Assembly: GCF_016097555.1 (NCBI RefSeq)
Contig: NC_054707.1
Coordinates: forward strand, 42,381,843-42,445,842
Source of the DNA: Gigantopelta aegis
Lineage: Eukaryota > Mollusca > Gastropoda > Neomphalida > Peltospiridae
Direction of reading: 5' to 3'
Length of the DNA stretch: 64,000 nt
The notes below the pieces were generated by a model that was given only the letters and a program-made list of their open reading frames with translations, made no database searches and was not told the origin of the DNA. The position numbers and the translations under genes are program-made. This document shows, in pieces, positions 23,615 to 37,700 of the stretch (position 1 is its first letter; each line of letters opens with the position of its first letter).

Positions 23615-24240
23615 GTTATTTATACATAATATCTGAAAATTAGTCAGTTATTTTATACATATTCTGTGAAATTATTTTATCTGTTATCGTGGCTTAAACA
23701 CGTAACAGAGACTTGAAGCGTACAAAGCAAGATAGTTATCTGTGCTATACGTTTCGGTACTAAATACACTGCAGTCATTTCAGATACAAAGAAACGCGTG
23801 ATTGTTAATTTATTGAAATCACGAAAATGGTCTGAAAAGGTCAAATCGTGTTTCCCCCATGCTATGTTGTCGGAGATCAATTGCACGTCTCTGACCCAAA
23901 AGTTTGGACATCGATACATGGCGTGTTTTATTATATGGTATATTATTATTATTATTATGCATGTATTACCGATTTATTATTGACGTTTATCGATTCTAAT
24001 CCATTGTTTTACCATTCCCCATAATGTGCACATTATATCATTTTATTTATAAGTATACATATGTGTGCCTACAAAATGTATATTTTTTGGCAAAATAGAA
24101 TGTATCTATAGAAGTGCCACCTTATTTTGCAGGGGGGGGGGGGTAATCTAGCCTGTGATGAGCGAAATGTTTAGGAAGGTCTGGTTAGGCAACCCAGGAA
24201 AAATACATTGGGAGGAATTCGCTAGGAGCAGGGGGGTAGA

Positions 24241-24270
24241 CCCCCCCCCCCCCAAAAAAAAAAAAAAAAC
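24241..24270. repeat. C tract followed by A tract
   Basis: Homopolymer C and A runs. A G run also lies at 24131-24143, and a (CA)n-(C)n-(A)n composite lies at 24424-24503. Confidence 0.9.
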
Positions 24271-24419
24271 TCTCCTCTACACACGCGCCTGCACCCGGAG
24301 AAGATATTATACACGTGTAGACCTCTATTTTTGTATTCTTTGTCATATATGTAAACAAAAACGTTTCGGTAAACGGTCTTCTGGTGGTGGTTGTAGCAAA
24401 TATATATGGAGGTCAATGC

Positions 24420-24456
<37 letters not shown>

Positions 24457-24628
24457 CCCCCCCCCCCCCCCCCCCCCACCAAAAAACAAAAAAAAAAAAA
24501 AAACCCAGGGTCAACTACTAACGGCACTACTGGTAGAGTACATAGCTGGGAGAACCTTGTAAATTATAATTATACAAGCATGAAAGTTGGCACATGTGAT
24601 CTTATGGGGTCGTTCTGCACATTAAATT

Positions 24629-24810
24629 AAAGGAAATAAAATTAAATTTAACCTAGTACAAATATTAGAACGATCAGAAACACGTTTCATATACAGCCAC
24701 TTATATTTTATGCAGAAAAATATATTTGATATGTAATTACAATCATTAACAAGTCTCTGTTAGTCGATAACATCTTAAAAATTGCAGCAAACTCAGAAAA
24801 GTCCCTTTAA
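24629..24810 (-). mobile_element. TTAA-type MITE family M1, half copy
   Basis: Only the right half of M1 is present, ending AGCAAACTCAGAAAAGTCCC and TTTAA. Confidence 0.7.
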
Positions 24811-26029
24811 TGAGCTACTTGAGTTTTTAATATGGCGGCTAATTTTCAAGATGGCTGCTATATCGCTACTTAGCTCATTACGAAGCTGGTTTATTTAGAG
24901 CAAATACAAACATTAGCATGGCCAGAAACACACTGGATTTACAAGAGAGAATAAATACAATTTCAGTTTTTAAAAAAGAAAAAAGAAAATGTGTAGTTTA
25001 AGGGTAAACCTCTGTGTCTTTTCATTGTTCAGTGTCTTTAATATGATGTGTAGTCACATAGGGCTGCATGTCTGAATCTACATGGCGTTTGACAAAATGA
25101 AGTTAAAAAGCGTTCATAAAGTGGTAACAAAACGAATTTATGAAAAATAAAAGATATTTTGATTGAAATATACACCTCTAACGTATCAATAAATACATTA
25201 TGTATATATCCGATTAATATAATAAAAGCTACTATTTGAGGTGAAAGGTAAAGCACCCATGAAGAAATACGTTTCCCACTGTCGGTAAAATTATGCATAA
25301 AATAGTTTAACCCCGTCGTTTTCATAGGCCCTACCATTAGCAAATCCATAGCAGTGTGTTCGGCCAAATATGGATCTGTGATGCATATTCCTGTATGTAG
25401 GTCTAGACCTAATACATTTACCATCAAAGGCGGGTCTAGGATTTTGTACAGAGGGGTTCACAAACTTTTGTAAAGGGCAAGTTTTTAATTTGCCAAATGA
25501 GCCTGGCAAAGGAAGCGAGATATGAAGAGAGGTCCGGGACCATGCTGCTCTGAAGGTTGGAAATAAAGATGTCCAGAGTTGTATTTATGCGGACGTTTTA
25601 TATTGTGGATGATGAATTACAAATTGGCGAGAGGACCCCTTGGACCCTCTCTATATCTGCCAATGAACGTTCTTCTGGTAGTGCTTTTTTGCCTCCTTCT
25701 TTTAGGTTCTTTGACATACAGTTTTCTTTTTTGAAGTTACCGCAAAGAATTATGACATGCCATTCGTCCTCTGTAGATTTTCTAATATATATTTTTCTAA
25801 TAGTTAATAACATTATTAGGTTATACTTTGTTGAAAAACATAATACTTTTATATTTTAAAACAAAAAGTAATAAATACATTAGCATGAAGGCACTATTAT
25901 ATATTTATAAAGTTTGAATACCATGTGATATATAATTAAATGGATAAAAGAAGTTACAAATTGGATGGTAGGTTGTTGTTGTTTTCAACTCCAACGTGTA
26001 ACTAGGTGGTTATCAACACAATAAAACAT
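24811..26029. other. Gene-less stretch
   Basis: No exon with credible splice borders. A scrap resembling the 'GGCGTAGCTAGGATTTT' element lies at 25428-25520. Confidence 0.45.
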
Positions 26030-26225
26030 AAATGTTTGATATCCAATACCCGACAATTAATGTGCCATAGTAATATTGTCGTTAAACAAACTAACAAACG
26101 TTATAATGACGTCCAGTAGGTCTCCAGAGTTGATGTTTTGATACAGGAATTTAACCCATATGAACAGACGCTGTTGTCCCTGAGACTGAAGTTAATGGGT
26201 AGAGGAGGCACTTTGTAATCCACTC

Positions 26226-26455
26226 ATTGGGCTATTTCTCCTTCCAGCCAGTGCACCACGACTGGTATATCAAAGGCGGTGGTATGTGTTTTCCTATTTG
26301 TGCAAAATGACATATAAAAGATCCCTTGCTGCATTAGAAAAAAAAATGTATTGGGTTTCCTCTGATGAATATATATCAAAATTACCAAACGTTTGACATA
26401 CAATAATTAATGATTCAATGTGGTCTAGTGATGTCGTTAAACAAACCAAACTTTA
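26226..26455 (+). repeat. tRNA-derived SINE, short-tail type (head missing)
   Basis: Middle 'CAGTGCACCACGACTGGTAT' and tail 'GATGTCGTTAAACAAACC'. A separate tail scrap lies at 26030-26100. Confidence 0.85.
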
Positions 26456-26522
26456 CATTTTTATATAAACCACATTGAACAGAATGTAGTGATATATAGT
26501 TGTGGTACAGATTACATTGCTG

Positions 26523-26848
26523 TTAAAGGGACAGACCCTAGTTTCAACTCGTGAAAATTAACACTAAGTTTAGTTGATCTACAAACCTGTAAAACATTTG
26601 AATAAAGTTGCAATAGACTAAAACTCGACTCCATAACTGTTACTTCTCAGACGCACGAGCGTTTTTAAAACTATGAAAAATGCATTTTGTGATATTAAAA
26701 ACACCAGGATAACCCAAAACACTTCGAATGTACGGAAAATGATAATCTAAATAATAAAATCTAAGTAAAGTATGATTTAAGTTACCAAAAACGTTTAAAA
26801 TGTTTTAAAATATGGGTTAGTGTTTAAAAACTAGGGTATGTCCCTTAA
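26523..26848 (+). mobile_element. TTAA-flanked MITE, family M2
   Basis: TTAAAGGGACAGACCCTAG at the left, and its inverted equivalent CTAGGGTATGTCCCTTAA at the right. The interior matches the copies at 23232 and 40610. Confidence 0.85.
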
Positions 26849-27021
26849 AGCATACAACGCTATAGGTGTCTTTGTTTAATATTGAAACTAGATGCAGTCA
26901 CAGTAACTTTTAATTTATTTTGGTGTTTATATCCCATTAAGGTTCATGTCCACTGTCCAAGACACACATCTCAGCTAGGCTGTCAAGGACAAGGGATAAC
27001 GGCTTGTTGTTAGCGATTAGT

Positions 27022-27290
27022 GACACCAGCCTCAGGGGTGTAGCGGTTAAGCCACCTGACTTAAGGCTGGTAGGTACTGGGTTCGCAGCGCGGTACCAGC
27101 TCCCATTTAGAGTGAGTTATAATGACTCAGTGGGTAGGTTTAAGACCTCTACACCGACTTATCTTTCACTAACCACAAACAACTAACCCACTGTTATGGA
27201 CAGACAGTCCAGATTGCTGATATGCGTGTCCACGACAGTGTGCTTGAACCTTAATTGGATATAAGCAAAAAATAAGTTGAAATAAAATGA
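27022..27290 (+). repeat. SINE of the TTGGATATAAGC type
   Basis: tRNA-like head 'GGTGTAGCGGTTAAGCCACC', B-box-like 'GGGTTCGCAGC', and 3' end 'ATAAGTTGAAATAAAATG'. Confidence 0.8.
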
Positions 27291-27629
27291 AAGAATGATT
27301 TGTAAGACCAAAAGTCTTACACTTCCCCGCTGATCCATTAAATTGGCTATTGAACAAGTGACAGATGTCAGATTATATAATTATCAATTTAAAAGCTGAA
27401 TCTTCAAACATACATTGTACAAATAAAAAGAAATGTTTAAATTTTGTTACAAAATTGATATTGTGGCACTATGACAGATTCAACTGCATGAAGCCACGCA
27501 GGGATATGACACCTGAGCAAATCTCAGTATTATCACACTGGCCTTCCAGGGGCTGTTCCAGAAATTATCATACAGGATGTGGATGGGGGGTATTTTTAAT
27601 GGATATTTTGAGGAAATCTGTCAGGAATT

Positions 27630-27795
27630 TTTATTTGCAATTTCAAAGACAGGACAACACATACCATGGCCTTTGATACACCGGTCATGTGGCACTGAAT
27701 AGGACGGGGGGAAAAAACCCAATGGGTCCACAAAGGAGGTTCATTCCTACAACCCAATCACCTAAAGCAAGTACTCTACCAACTGAGCACATAAG
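27630..27795 (-). repeat. SINE fragment
   Basis: Minus-strand head region with 'GTACTCTACCAACTGAGC' (tRNA-like A-box complement). It is followed by another SINE head fragment at 27808-27965 on the plus strand. Confidence 0.6.
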
Positions 27796-27969
27796 ACTAA
27801 AAAAAAACCTGGCCTAGTGGTTAATCAATCGGACATGAGGCTCATAGGTACCGGTTTCATATTCCACCTGAGGCAAAAGGGGAGTTTTCATTCCATTACC
27901 AGCTCCAACCCAGAGTGAGTGCACCACCAGGGAGTTGTAGGACCACATACACAGTTTCACCCACTTCAC

Positions 27970-28342
27970 AGAAAAAAATGTTTTATTTAACGACGCACTC
28001 AACACATTTTATTTACGGTTATATGGTGTCAGACATATGGTTAAGGACCACACAGATTCTAAGAGGAAACCCACTGTCACCACTACATGGGCTACTCTTC
28101 CGATTAGCAGCAAGGGATCTTTTATTTGCGCTTCCCACAGGCAGGATAGCACAAACCATGGCCTTTGATGAACCAGTTATGGATCACTGGTCGGTGCAAG
28201 TGGTTTACACCTACCCACTGAGCCTTGCGGAGCACTCACTCAGGGTTTGGAGTCCGTATCTGGATTAAAAATCCCATGCCTCGACTGGGATCTGTACCCA
28301 GTACCTACCAGCCTGTAGACCGATGGCCTGCCATGACGCCGG
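27970..28342 (-). repeat. SINE with GGCCTCGGTGG head (nearly complete)
   Basis: Uninterrupted reference copy for the SINE broken by the long-TIR element: it runs from TTTTATTTAACGACGCACTC through GTATCTGGATTAAAAATCCC to the B box. Confidence 0.9.
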
Positions 28343-28569
28343 TCCCACTTTACAGGTGCGATCATGGGTGTGTCTCTCAGATAGGGGATGATTTCCTGTC
28401 AGGTACTGCAGGTTATGTGTACCCTGCTATTGGGTGATACAGAGATGGCTCAACTAGCAAGAGATAGCATGGTTCTGCCAAGCAGTCCCATACTGAAAGA
28501 GAAATGCTGCCACTTCGTCTTTGTCTCTGTTACATCTTTGTGGCATTTTGTAAAAAATGGGATAGTTAA

Positions 28570-28853
28570 TGTTTGTTTTGTACATTGATTTCTTAATCTT
28601 CGGCTATTGAATGTCAACAATGGGCTAATTCTGACAGTGTTAGAGAGGAAACCTGCCAGATTTATCCATTAGTAGCAAGGGATCTTTTACATGCATCATC
28701 CAACAGACAGGATAGCACGTACCATGGCATTTGATATACCAGTCGTGGTGCACTGGCTGGAACGAGAAATAGCCCAATAGGACCACCGATGGGGATCGAT
28801 CCTAGACCGACCGTGCATCAAGTGAACCCTTTACCACAAGGCTACATCCCACC
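28570..28853 (-). repeat. tRNA-derived SINE, short-tail type
   Basis: Tail scrap at the left. The head 'GGGATCGATCCTAGACCGAC' and 'CCACAAGGCTACATCCC' are at the right. Confidence 0.85.
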
Positions 28854-30039
28854 CGAATATAAAAGAGATCGTGAGTGTGAGTCATTCCAAACAGTATAGC
28901 AAAAACAATGTAACATCATGCCTTGTCTGAAAACAAAAATCATAGAAACCACTAGAAACCACTAAAACAAAACAAACATATCCAAAAACATGGTACCCAC
29001 TAGTTATTAGAAACATATATTTCTTATATAAGTATCTTTATTATCACTAGATTCACATGTAAAATATAAAACGGAATACAAAACTCCTCCTTTAGAATGT
29101 ATGTATACAGTGACCATACAAGCACCATCCAATAGTTCAGATCACGCCTGAACTTTAAAGTAACAACAGCTCAGCTGAGACTAACACTGAAGACAACTGT
29201 CTTCTAAAAAAAGAGAAGGGAATATGCATGCACATTTATAATACACTTACAGTATGTATAATCTCAACCCATGGGTAGATTACAAAAAACGTCTCCGAGT
29301 GTCTAATATAAAAAGAAAGGATTGAATTATTGAATTCTCATTGTTCAGGCTTTATTTAGTTTTTATTCTAATTTATACATGATCCTCCCACCCACCCACC
29401 CACCGAACTCTACTAGATGAGGCATGTGTTGATTATGTTACCAGTGCCAGTTTGTTGCCATAAAAAAATGGATCGACATTTTCATTCTTTAATTGGTAAA
29501 CATCTTCTTAAAGAAACTCCCATTTTTTCTATTTAATTCATAAACAGCAGACGATGCCAGACACTGAGGGGACGGCCAGATCAGGTCAGGTCATACGTTT
29601 TAATGTGCACATTCAGAACAAACAGATGTAGCACACACCTGTCATGGGCGCATGTGTAGACTTTTGTCCGTTCCTCCGACCAGGACAGGAAAGAGATTGG
29701 GTGGGTGGGTGGGAGAGACGGTCACCCATGCTGGCATGTGCAAGGGAGCACAAATAGTCAAGTTTGGTGGCAGGTGTAGGTTCAGGAAACTGTATGACTA
29801 TAGTGTCTGTTTTGACAAAAGATCCTGACTTTTGGAACACACTGTATAGGTAGTTCACACACACACACACACACATACGTACAGACAACCTATAACAATC
29901 TGTGTGTTCTGTGATCCTCTCTGTTTACAACTACAGTATAGGTCCAGAGTTGTGTTAATACTACACACATGCTAATTATCGTAACAATTACTAATCATTA
30001 CTTCTAAAATACATAATTCCCTCAATTTGATGGAACATG
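28854..30039. other. Gene-less stretch downstream of SSBP1
   Basis: Contains a (CCCA)n run (29389-29404), a short (CA)n (29858-29874), and a 'GTGCACATTCAGAACAA' repeat scrap (29585-29650) that recurs at 60568-60630. No coding seen. Confidence 0.5.
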
Positions 30040-30244
30040 CAGGCCTCTCAGAATTGACAATCTGTGTACATCATTTACAGGTTACATAAAACAATTCAGG
30101 TAACCCATTTCATTTTGCATAACCTGTCTATGACTGTTAATCATGTCTTAAATGTAATGTAATGAACAAAATGGTTATGCAAAATTAGACTTGCATGTGC
30201 AACATGCAAATGAAACAATTGTGGATGCGATTTTCAGAGGCCTG
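30040..30244. mobile_element. Short inverted-repeat element, family M3
   Basis: Ends CAGGCCTCTCAGAATTG and the inverted TTTTCAGAGGCCTG. It matches the elements at 44967-45237 and 48901-49110. Confidence 0.75.
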
Positions 30245-30833
30245 ACAGATCTGTTCTTTAGTAGGCAGTAGTGGTGTTCCACTGATCAATTATCTGGCCT
30301 TCTAGATTATGGTAGCCTAACTCCCATGGCTAGTGATATTCAATGGTGGGCTAGTAAATAACTACCATTGCCATGCCCGACGGCAAGTGAATTTTTCGTG
30401 TCAAATGTTGCAGTTAAGTCTATTTTGTAAATATAATTATCTTGACCCCACCCAAACCCCCAATGTTAGTGTTTATATCTCCCTTTTTAGTTGACACATC
30501 TGATTATTACATGTACTATTATTTAGTAAAATTGTTTTAACTTAAAAGTAAAGTAGGGTTAGTCAATTTTTAATCGTGGCTAGTAAATTTAAAACAAAAT
30601 TCTAGAAGCCATGCAATTATAATGAAAGATTTATCAATTTAGCTCTACAGATATGATCATCGACTATAAAATCCATAATTGTGTGGGAAAATGTACTGTA
30701 TAAATGATGGAACTGCTGTAAATATGTTGGGGTTGGGGTTTGTTTTCATGTGTACATAAAGAAAACATATATTAAGCAGTTATTAAAGGTAAAATTAGCC
30801 ATTTGTAGTGTTTATTCCAGTAAACACAATAAC

Positions 30834-31546
30834 AAGAGCGTGATCCTTATAATTCAAATCCTTCTTATGTTTATATAATTTTAAATGATTTTGTAATCAA
30901 AAGTTGATCAGTTGGTGCAAACCGACTGTAATCGATATCGAATGATGAAATTCCAACCGATACCAATCACTAGAAGACAGTATGTGACAATTTTCAGAAA
31001 TCTGACACACGAGCATGGTCCTTATAATTCAAATCCTAAATTATGTTCATATAATTCTAACCGATTGTGTAATCGAAAGTTGATCGGTTGGTGCAAACCG
31101 ATTATAACCAATGATCGATGATGAAATTCCAACCGATACCAATCACTAGAAGACAGCATGTGACAATTTTCAGAAATCTGACATTCGAGCATGGTCCTTA
31201 TAATTCAAATCCTAAATTATGTTCATATAATTCTAACCGATTGTGTAATCGAAAGTTGATCAGTTGGTGCAAACCGATTATAACCGATAATCGATGATGA
31301 AATTCCAACCGATACCAATCACTAGAAGACAGCATGTGACAATTTTCAGAAATCTGCATACGAGCATGGTCCTTATAATTCAAATCCTAAATTATGTTCA
31401 CATAATTCTAACCGATTGTGTAATCGAAAGTTGATCGCTTGGTGCAAACCGATTTTAACTGTTGATCGATGATGAAATTCCAACCGATACCAATCATTAG
31501 AAGACAGCATGTGACAATTTTCAAAAATCTGATATACCACAAAACA
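30834..31546. repeat. 176-bp tandem repeat, four units
   Basis: TTCCAACCGATACCAATCAC recurs at 30951, 31127, 31303 and 31478. The first unit is the most diverged. The array begins about 190 bp beyond the SSBP1 stop codon, in its 3' UTR or just past it. Confidence 0.92.
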
Positions 31547-31738
31547 TTGACATCCATGTGGTTGTCAGAAACTGTGTGGGGTTTTTTTAATTAACAAAAC
31601 TCAGGTCGTATTCTGCTTTCTTAAGCTATTTAGAACCTCACGATACTCTGGCTTTCACTATAAAATCTATATATGTAAATGTCCAACAGTCACAAATAAT
31701 ATAGTCTCTTGATTTGTTCAGCATCTTTGGAATTTAGT

Positions 31739-31794
31739 TTAGATGTCGGGTTCCTCTTCAGATAGATACCTCTTTGTCAAGTTCACAATATCAT
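31739..31794 (-). CDS. SSBP1: SSBP1 exon 6 (3' coding end)
   Basis: Encodes NDIVNLTKRYLSEEEPDI and stop TAA (31741-31739), after acceptor TCTTTTAG. Confidence 0.88.
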
Positions 31795-34700
31795 CTAAAA
31801 GAATACAGAACATACGATGGAAAATATTTATACAGAAAAATCATACCGTAATAGCACTGTTTCTTTTACGTTCATCAGGGCATGAAAAAAAAAATCATCT
31901 GCAAACTGTGTGAATCAGCGAAGTCATTCTCACATATGTTTGCTGATGATTTTTTGTGTTCATACCCAGATGAACCTAAAAGAAATAACAGACAATACTT
32001 ATAATTAAATTACAGGCTAATAATAACACTAAAAAGTTATACTGTATTTTGAATTATACAAAATGACGTCATCAGATATAACGTTACATAACGACATAAT
32101 TTTTACGTTCATCAAAAAATTAACAAACTCCCGTTGCTACGTCTGGACCAATGGGATGACATTACATTGTAATGAATGTAACAGGAATTTAATTACATGA
32201 ATTTAAATACATTCACAAAATATTAAGATGTAGAAGCATCATCATGAGGGGTAAATGAATTTTTATGTACCCTTTGTTCACTATTTTTAGCAAAACCAAT
32301 GTGTTTCTGGTCGTTCTGATATTTATAGTATTGGCACACGTAACTCAATATTTAATTTGCAAAACAGACTTTAAAACATGTATGTATTGGAATAAAACTG
32401 TCATAAATTGATGTATCATTTCGTAGACCTCGTTTTGCGATACGATACTGTATCGCCATACCGTTACACCACTAGTTTGTAGTCACACCTCCAACACCTG
32501 TCCTGAACAATCAGTGTTCCACAACAGGTGGCAAAGTGTATATAATTGATCCACTGCAGTTAATTGGTTAAAGTAGTCTATTTTGCAGAAGCTTAATAAA
32601 TATGTCCATGGAAACATACTACAAGAGTCTTAGACCTTCCTAAATACCTCATGACCTATCCGATGTATATATTATAAACTATTTTCATATACTTTTAGAA
32701 GCTTTGTCATATCATGCAGGTGTTTATTGTGCACAAAAAAATGTACCACAAGACATCATGACAGACAGGGTTAAGTAGCAAAAGTAAGGTTTGTTTTGTT
32801 TAACGACACCACTAGAACACACTGATTTATTAATCATCGGCTACTGGATGTCAAACATTTGGTAATCTGACATATGTGTAGTCTTCGAGAGGAAACCTGC
32901 TATATTTTTCCATTAGTAGCAAGAGAGAATCTTTTATATGCACCATCCATAGACAGGATAGCATATACCAGTCTTTGATCAGTTGAGGTGCACTGGTTGG
33001 AATGAGAAAAAAAAACCCCAATCAGCTGAATGGATCCACTGAGGTGATTCGACACAAGCACCTCAGGCGAGTGCTCAACCTAATGAGCTAAATCCCACTC
33101 ACTAAATAAATGAATGACTATCCAGTGACAAGATCATAAATATTATTCATATAATTTAGGGGGATTTGCTATATACAGTATTTGTTTATTGTGCACAGGA
33201 ATATGCACCACAAGTCATCATAGAAGAAAGGTCCTGGGCCCCATTCCATGAAGCGATCTTAGCACTAAGATCACCTTACAGTGTTTGAGATTAAAACTTT
33301 TTGGCAGTATCCTAGTTGGATACTAACATTTCAAAATCTGGTATTCCACCTGAGAATTTAGTATCCCACTTAAATGAAATTCATAAATAATGCAGTCGAA
33401 ATCGCAGAATTCGTGAAATTCGCAATCAAACGGAATTGGCAAAAAGATTTGCTGTATCTGAAGGGAGGAAACATACAACAAAAACAATAGAGACTTAGCA
33501 GTTCTTTAGCATTAGACTGGGTACGAGCTCGAACATATTGTTACTTAACTTCACCAGTAAATGACGACTTTTATTGTTTCAGCGGAAAAAAAACACGCAG
33601 AATTTAAAAAAAAAAAACCCATTATATGGTATCCTGGTGTTCTTGAAATCTGGTATCCAAATTTAAATCCTGGTATCCCCGGGATATCGGGATACCGTTA
33701 ATCTCGAACACTGACTTAAGGTGATCTTAGGGCTAAGATTGCTTTGTGGAACAGGGCCCAGGTGCACAATAATCAATCAATCAATAAAATATTTACATGC
33801 TTCTATACCACGAAGGTTTTCGAGCATGTCTATCCCAGGTTCGGCCACCGGATGCCAGTAGTCCAACCTGGGACAGAACAATTACTGGGGCAATTTTGAT
33901 ATTTAAACAAACAGGGAAAAAGGACTTTACAATAAATAATTTTGTGCGTTATTTTCCCAAACAATATTTAATATACAGCAAACAACTAACAATTTGTAAC
34001 GCAAATTTAGATAGGGTATGCCTAAATATAAATATATTTTAAAATGTTTTTTTAAATATATTAATTATGGTGCACAATAAAAACAAATGTAAAGAGAAAC
34101 ACGCTACAAGACCTTCTTAAGTAGCTAATAACTATCTGGTGACAACTATATTAACTATATTAAACTATATTAATGGTAGTCACTATCACATCAAACATGT
34201 TTTATACATGATGCTTACTGGCAAGAATTGTTGTTGCTCGCTGCATGTTTTCGTTAGAATCTTTGTATTCATCATACCTCAAAGAACCAGTCACGAATAC
34301 TCGGTCACTGTAACAAAAATAAATAGCAGCTTAAAGGTGCATGCTTATATAACTTTAATGTCCAAATTCAAGATTTTATAATTGGTTTGCATAATAAAAA
34401 AACAATGAAGTTACATATACATATAACTCTATATAGAAATTGGCCTCGGTGGCGTCGTGGTTAAGCCATCAATGATAAGGCTGATAGGTACAGGGTTCGC
34501 AGCCCAGTACAAGCTCCCACCCAGAGCGAGTTTAAGGACTCAGTGGGTAGGGTGTAAGGCCACTACATCCTCTTCTCTCTCACTAACCACTAACAATTAA
34601 CAACTAACCCACTGTCCTGGACAGACAACCCAGATAGCCCAGGACAGCGTGCTTGAACCTTAATTGGATATAAGCACGAAAATAAGTTGAAATGAAATCT

Positions 34701-37700
34701 ATATAGAATAAATACATTTACAAGATTTTAGAAAACCATAACACTTTTCCCCCTTTTAATTTCAATATAAATTATAACCCCTTTCTTGATATATTAAGTA
34801 CTATAAATTTGTTTACTACAAAAATCTAATTTTTACTGGTAATATATGGATTAATTAAGATAAATGCTGGAACAGCCGTGGTTCATTTGCACCTGAATTT
34901 TTACTAGTAATGATATGCAGTACTGTGGCTAAAGGCAGAACTGCATGTATGCATTATACATGTGCAATTACTTTATGTTGGCTTTTATAAAAAAACAACA
35001 TTTACCAAAATTCTCAACCAGTCTTCAACAATTATATGTAAGTTAAAGTTAAAGGTACAGATAGTTCTGTTCAATTAATTATCGGCTGTTAGATGTCAAA
35101 CAGTCAGTCGTTGTGACATGCATCTTCATTTTTCTTTTAGCAGCAAGGGATCTTTTATAGACACTTTCCAGTAGACAGGACAGCACATACCATGACCTTT
35201 GATATACCAGTTTGTGGGCACTGGTTGAATGACAAAAAAAAATGGGTTCATCGAAATAGATCCCATCAATAATAATGTAATGCTTTGAAATTCTATTGAG
35301 GTCCATTACACTGAATTAAAGTCACAGAGTAGTCAGGGGACAAGGGACCTAACTCAATGCTAGTGTTCACCAGGGATGCAATGTAAAAAGTTTGTTTTAT
35401 TTAACGACGCCACTAGAGCACATTGATTTTTTTATCTTATCATCGGCTATTGGACGTTGTTTTAGAGGAAACCTGCTGTTGCCACATAGGCTACTCTTTT
35501 ATGACAGGCAGGGATGCAATGGGTCAAAGGATTAATCACCATCCATGGACCCACTGGGTTTTATCTCATTACAACTAGTGCATTAACAATTGGTATATCA
35601 AAGGTTTTCAGTATGTGATGTCTTGTCTGTGGGAATAAAATACCCCTGCTGCTGTTTGATATAAGCAGCCTATGTGTCTGCACTGGCTTTCCTCCCAATC
35701 TCTATAGCAAAGGTCAAAATGACGAAGCCAGGTACCAGGTCACCATAATTTAAAATGTGGTATCCTTAAACAAATATTCCTTTCCTTTTTACAGTGACAA
35801 GCAACATATTTGTTTTACCGTTTGTTGCAGTCATCCTTGTCAACTGGATTGCCTCCCATTCCAACTATAAATGCAAGCATCTTGAAAACATGGGGAAATA
35901 TGCACATTAATACTGTACAGATGTGATGTATTCACCTTAAAAGTTAAGAAAAAGATTAAAAATACATTATACAATGCATATCCTATTAACTGACATCTTA
36001 CCCTTTCTTGAGGTGAACAGCTAGTTTTTCTCTCAGACCAGGCTTGAATACACTCACTCGGTGCCAGTTCACTCGGGATACCGTCTCACCTAGCAACAAT
36101 AAAAGTAAACTTTGTTTTGTTTAACGACACCACTGGAACACACTGATATATTAGTCATTGGCTATCAAACATTTGGTAATTTTAACATATACCCCTGTAG
36201 TCTTGAGAGAGGAAACCTGCTACATTTTTCCATTAGTAGCAAGGAATCTTTTATATGCACCATCCCACAGACAGCACATACCATGTCATTTGATATACCA
36301 GTCATGGTGTACTGGCTGGAATGAGAAATAGCCTAATGGGGATCAATCTCAGACTGACCACGCATCACACCTAGCAACAATAAAGAAAATGTCTTGAGTT
36401 TCAATAAAAAAAAAAAATTTTATAAAGTCAATAATGGTATACAGCTCCTTTATAAAATGTTGTAAATAGCAATGCAAAGGTGCATGCCTAAAGAAATACA
36501 AATGTCCATCACTTTCTATTTGAACACCAAAAAAACTAAAAAGTTATTTTAAATTACAAACAGCATTGTAGTTATAATGAAGAGTAATTTCCCACACATT
36601 TTATTTCAATCCAAATTCTTTTCTTTTTTTTACTTTTTTTTTTCATACTTTTTTTAGCATGATTTATCACCCATTTTGATGCACTCAGGTAGTCTTGAGT
36701 GAAAAATAAAAGAATGTGGGGGATTTTGTCTCATTTTAAAGTGGTAACTTCCAATACGAATGTCAATATTCCCAAACTGTTATTTTAAACTAGGCATAAA
36801 GAACACTAAATACATTTTATCATTTGAAAGTTAAAATGAAGCCTCTGTTTTTATGTGAAATCATGTCAATTTCCTCAATTCATAAACTATTTCATCAAGA
36901 ATTTTTTCCCTTTCCTTCCATTATATTATTCTCCTCTCTTTTACTTATTTACATGTATTTATTTACCATCCTTTTTTCTGTAAACTGTGTTAGTTGCCAA
37001 TGAAAAGACAACTACAGGATGATCTTCACTTCCCCGCAGTTCAGCATCTCGTCCAAGACGACCAAGCAGATTTACCTGATTAATACCTAAAACATAGTTT
37101 TTAACATAATTTTAATAGTTGGCAACATAATGGTTCTGCAATGAATCTGATGTACCCACAATTAAAACAGACAGAAATATAAATATATTTGATAATGTTA
37201 TGTGTAGGTAATTGTACATACAGATACATATACATATTTAAACTATGTGAGTTAAAAATATCTGAATTATAAAGAATTTTAAATAACACAATATCAAAAC
37301 AAGTTTCATTGTTTTGAACATTACACAGAGATGCATCTTTCATTACATAGGCTTGGAATGTATGGTTGCGGGTTGCGGGTAATTTTGACATGCTCATATA
37401 CCACGAAGGTTTTGAGCATGTCTGTCCCGGGTCCCGTTTCTGGATAGCCAACCCTGGACAGATAATGTACGGTGAAGAAAATAACACAAAAGAAAAACTT
37501 GTAAAGTTCTGAATATTACACAGAGATGCATTAACATGTTTATTACCCATGTGGGATAAAATATATGGGGTAATTTTTTTTTTTTTATATAATTGCACAG
37601 TGTATAGATTGCTTCTACAACCACTGGCTTGCTTAAAAATCATGACATTTGGTTGCTGTTCGCTACAGCCAGAACTTCATTTCATTCATTTAATCATTTT

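Noticed and set aside
25038-25859. ORFs of 129 and 100 codons
   Set aside because: No family resemblance, no splice support and ordinary AT-rich composition. Treated as chance.
35820-35880. A possible extra minus-strand SSBP1 exon
   Set aside because: Exons 4 and 5 join directly in phase 2 and give the expected KKGDRVFV, so nothing is missing between them.
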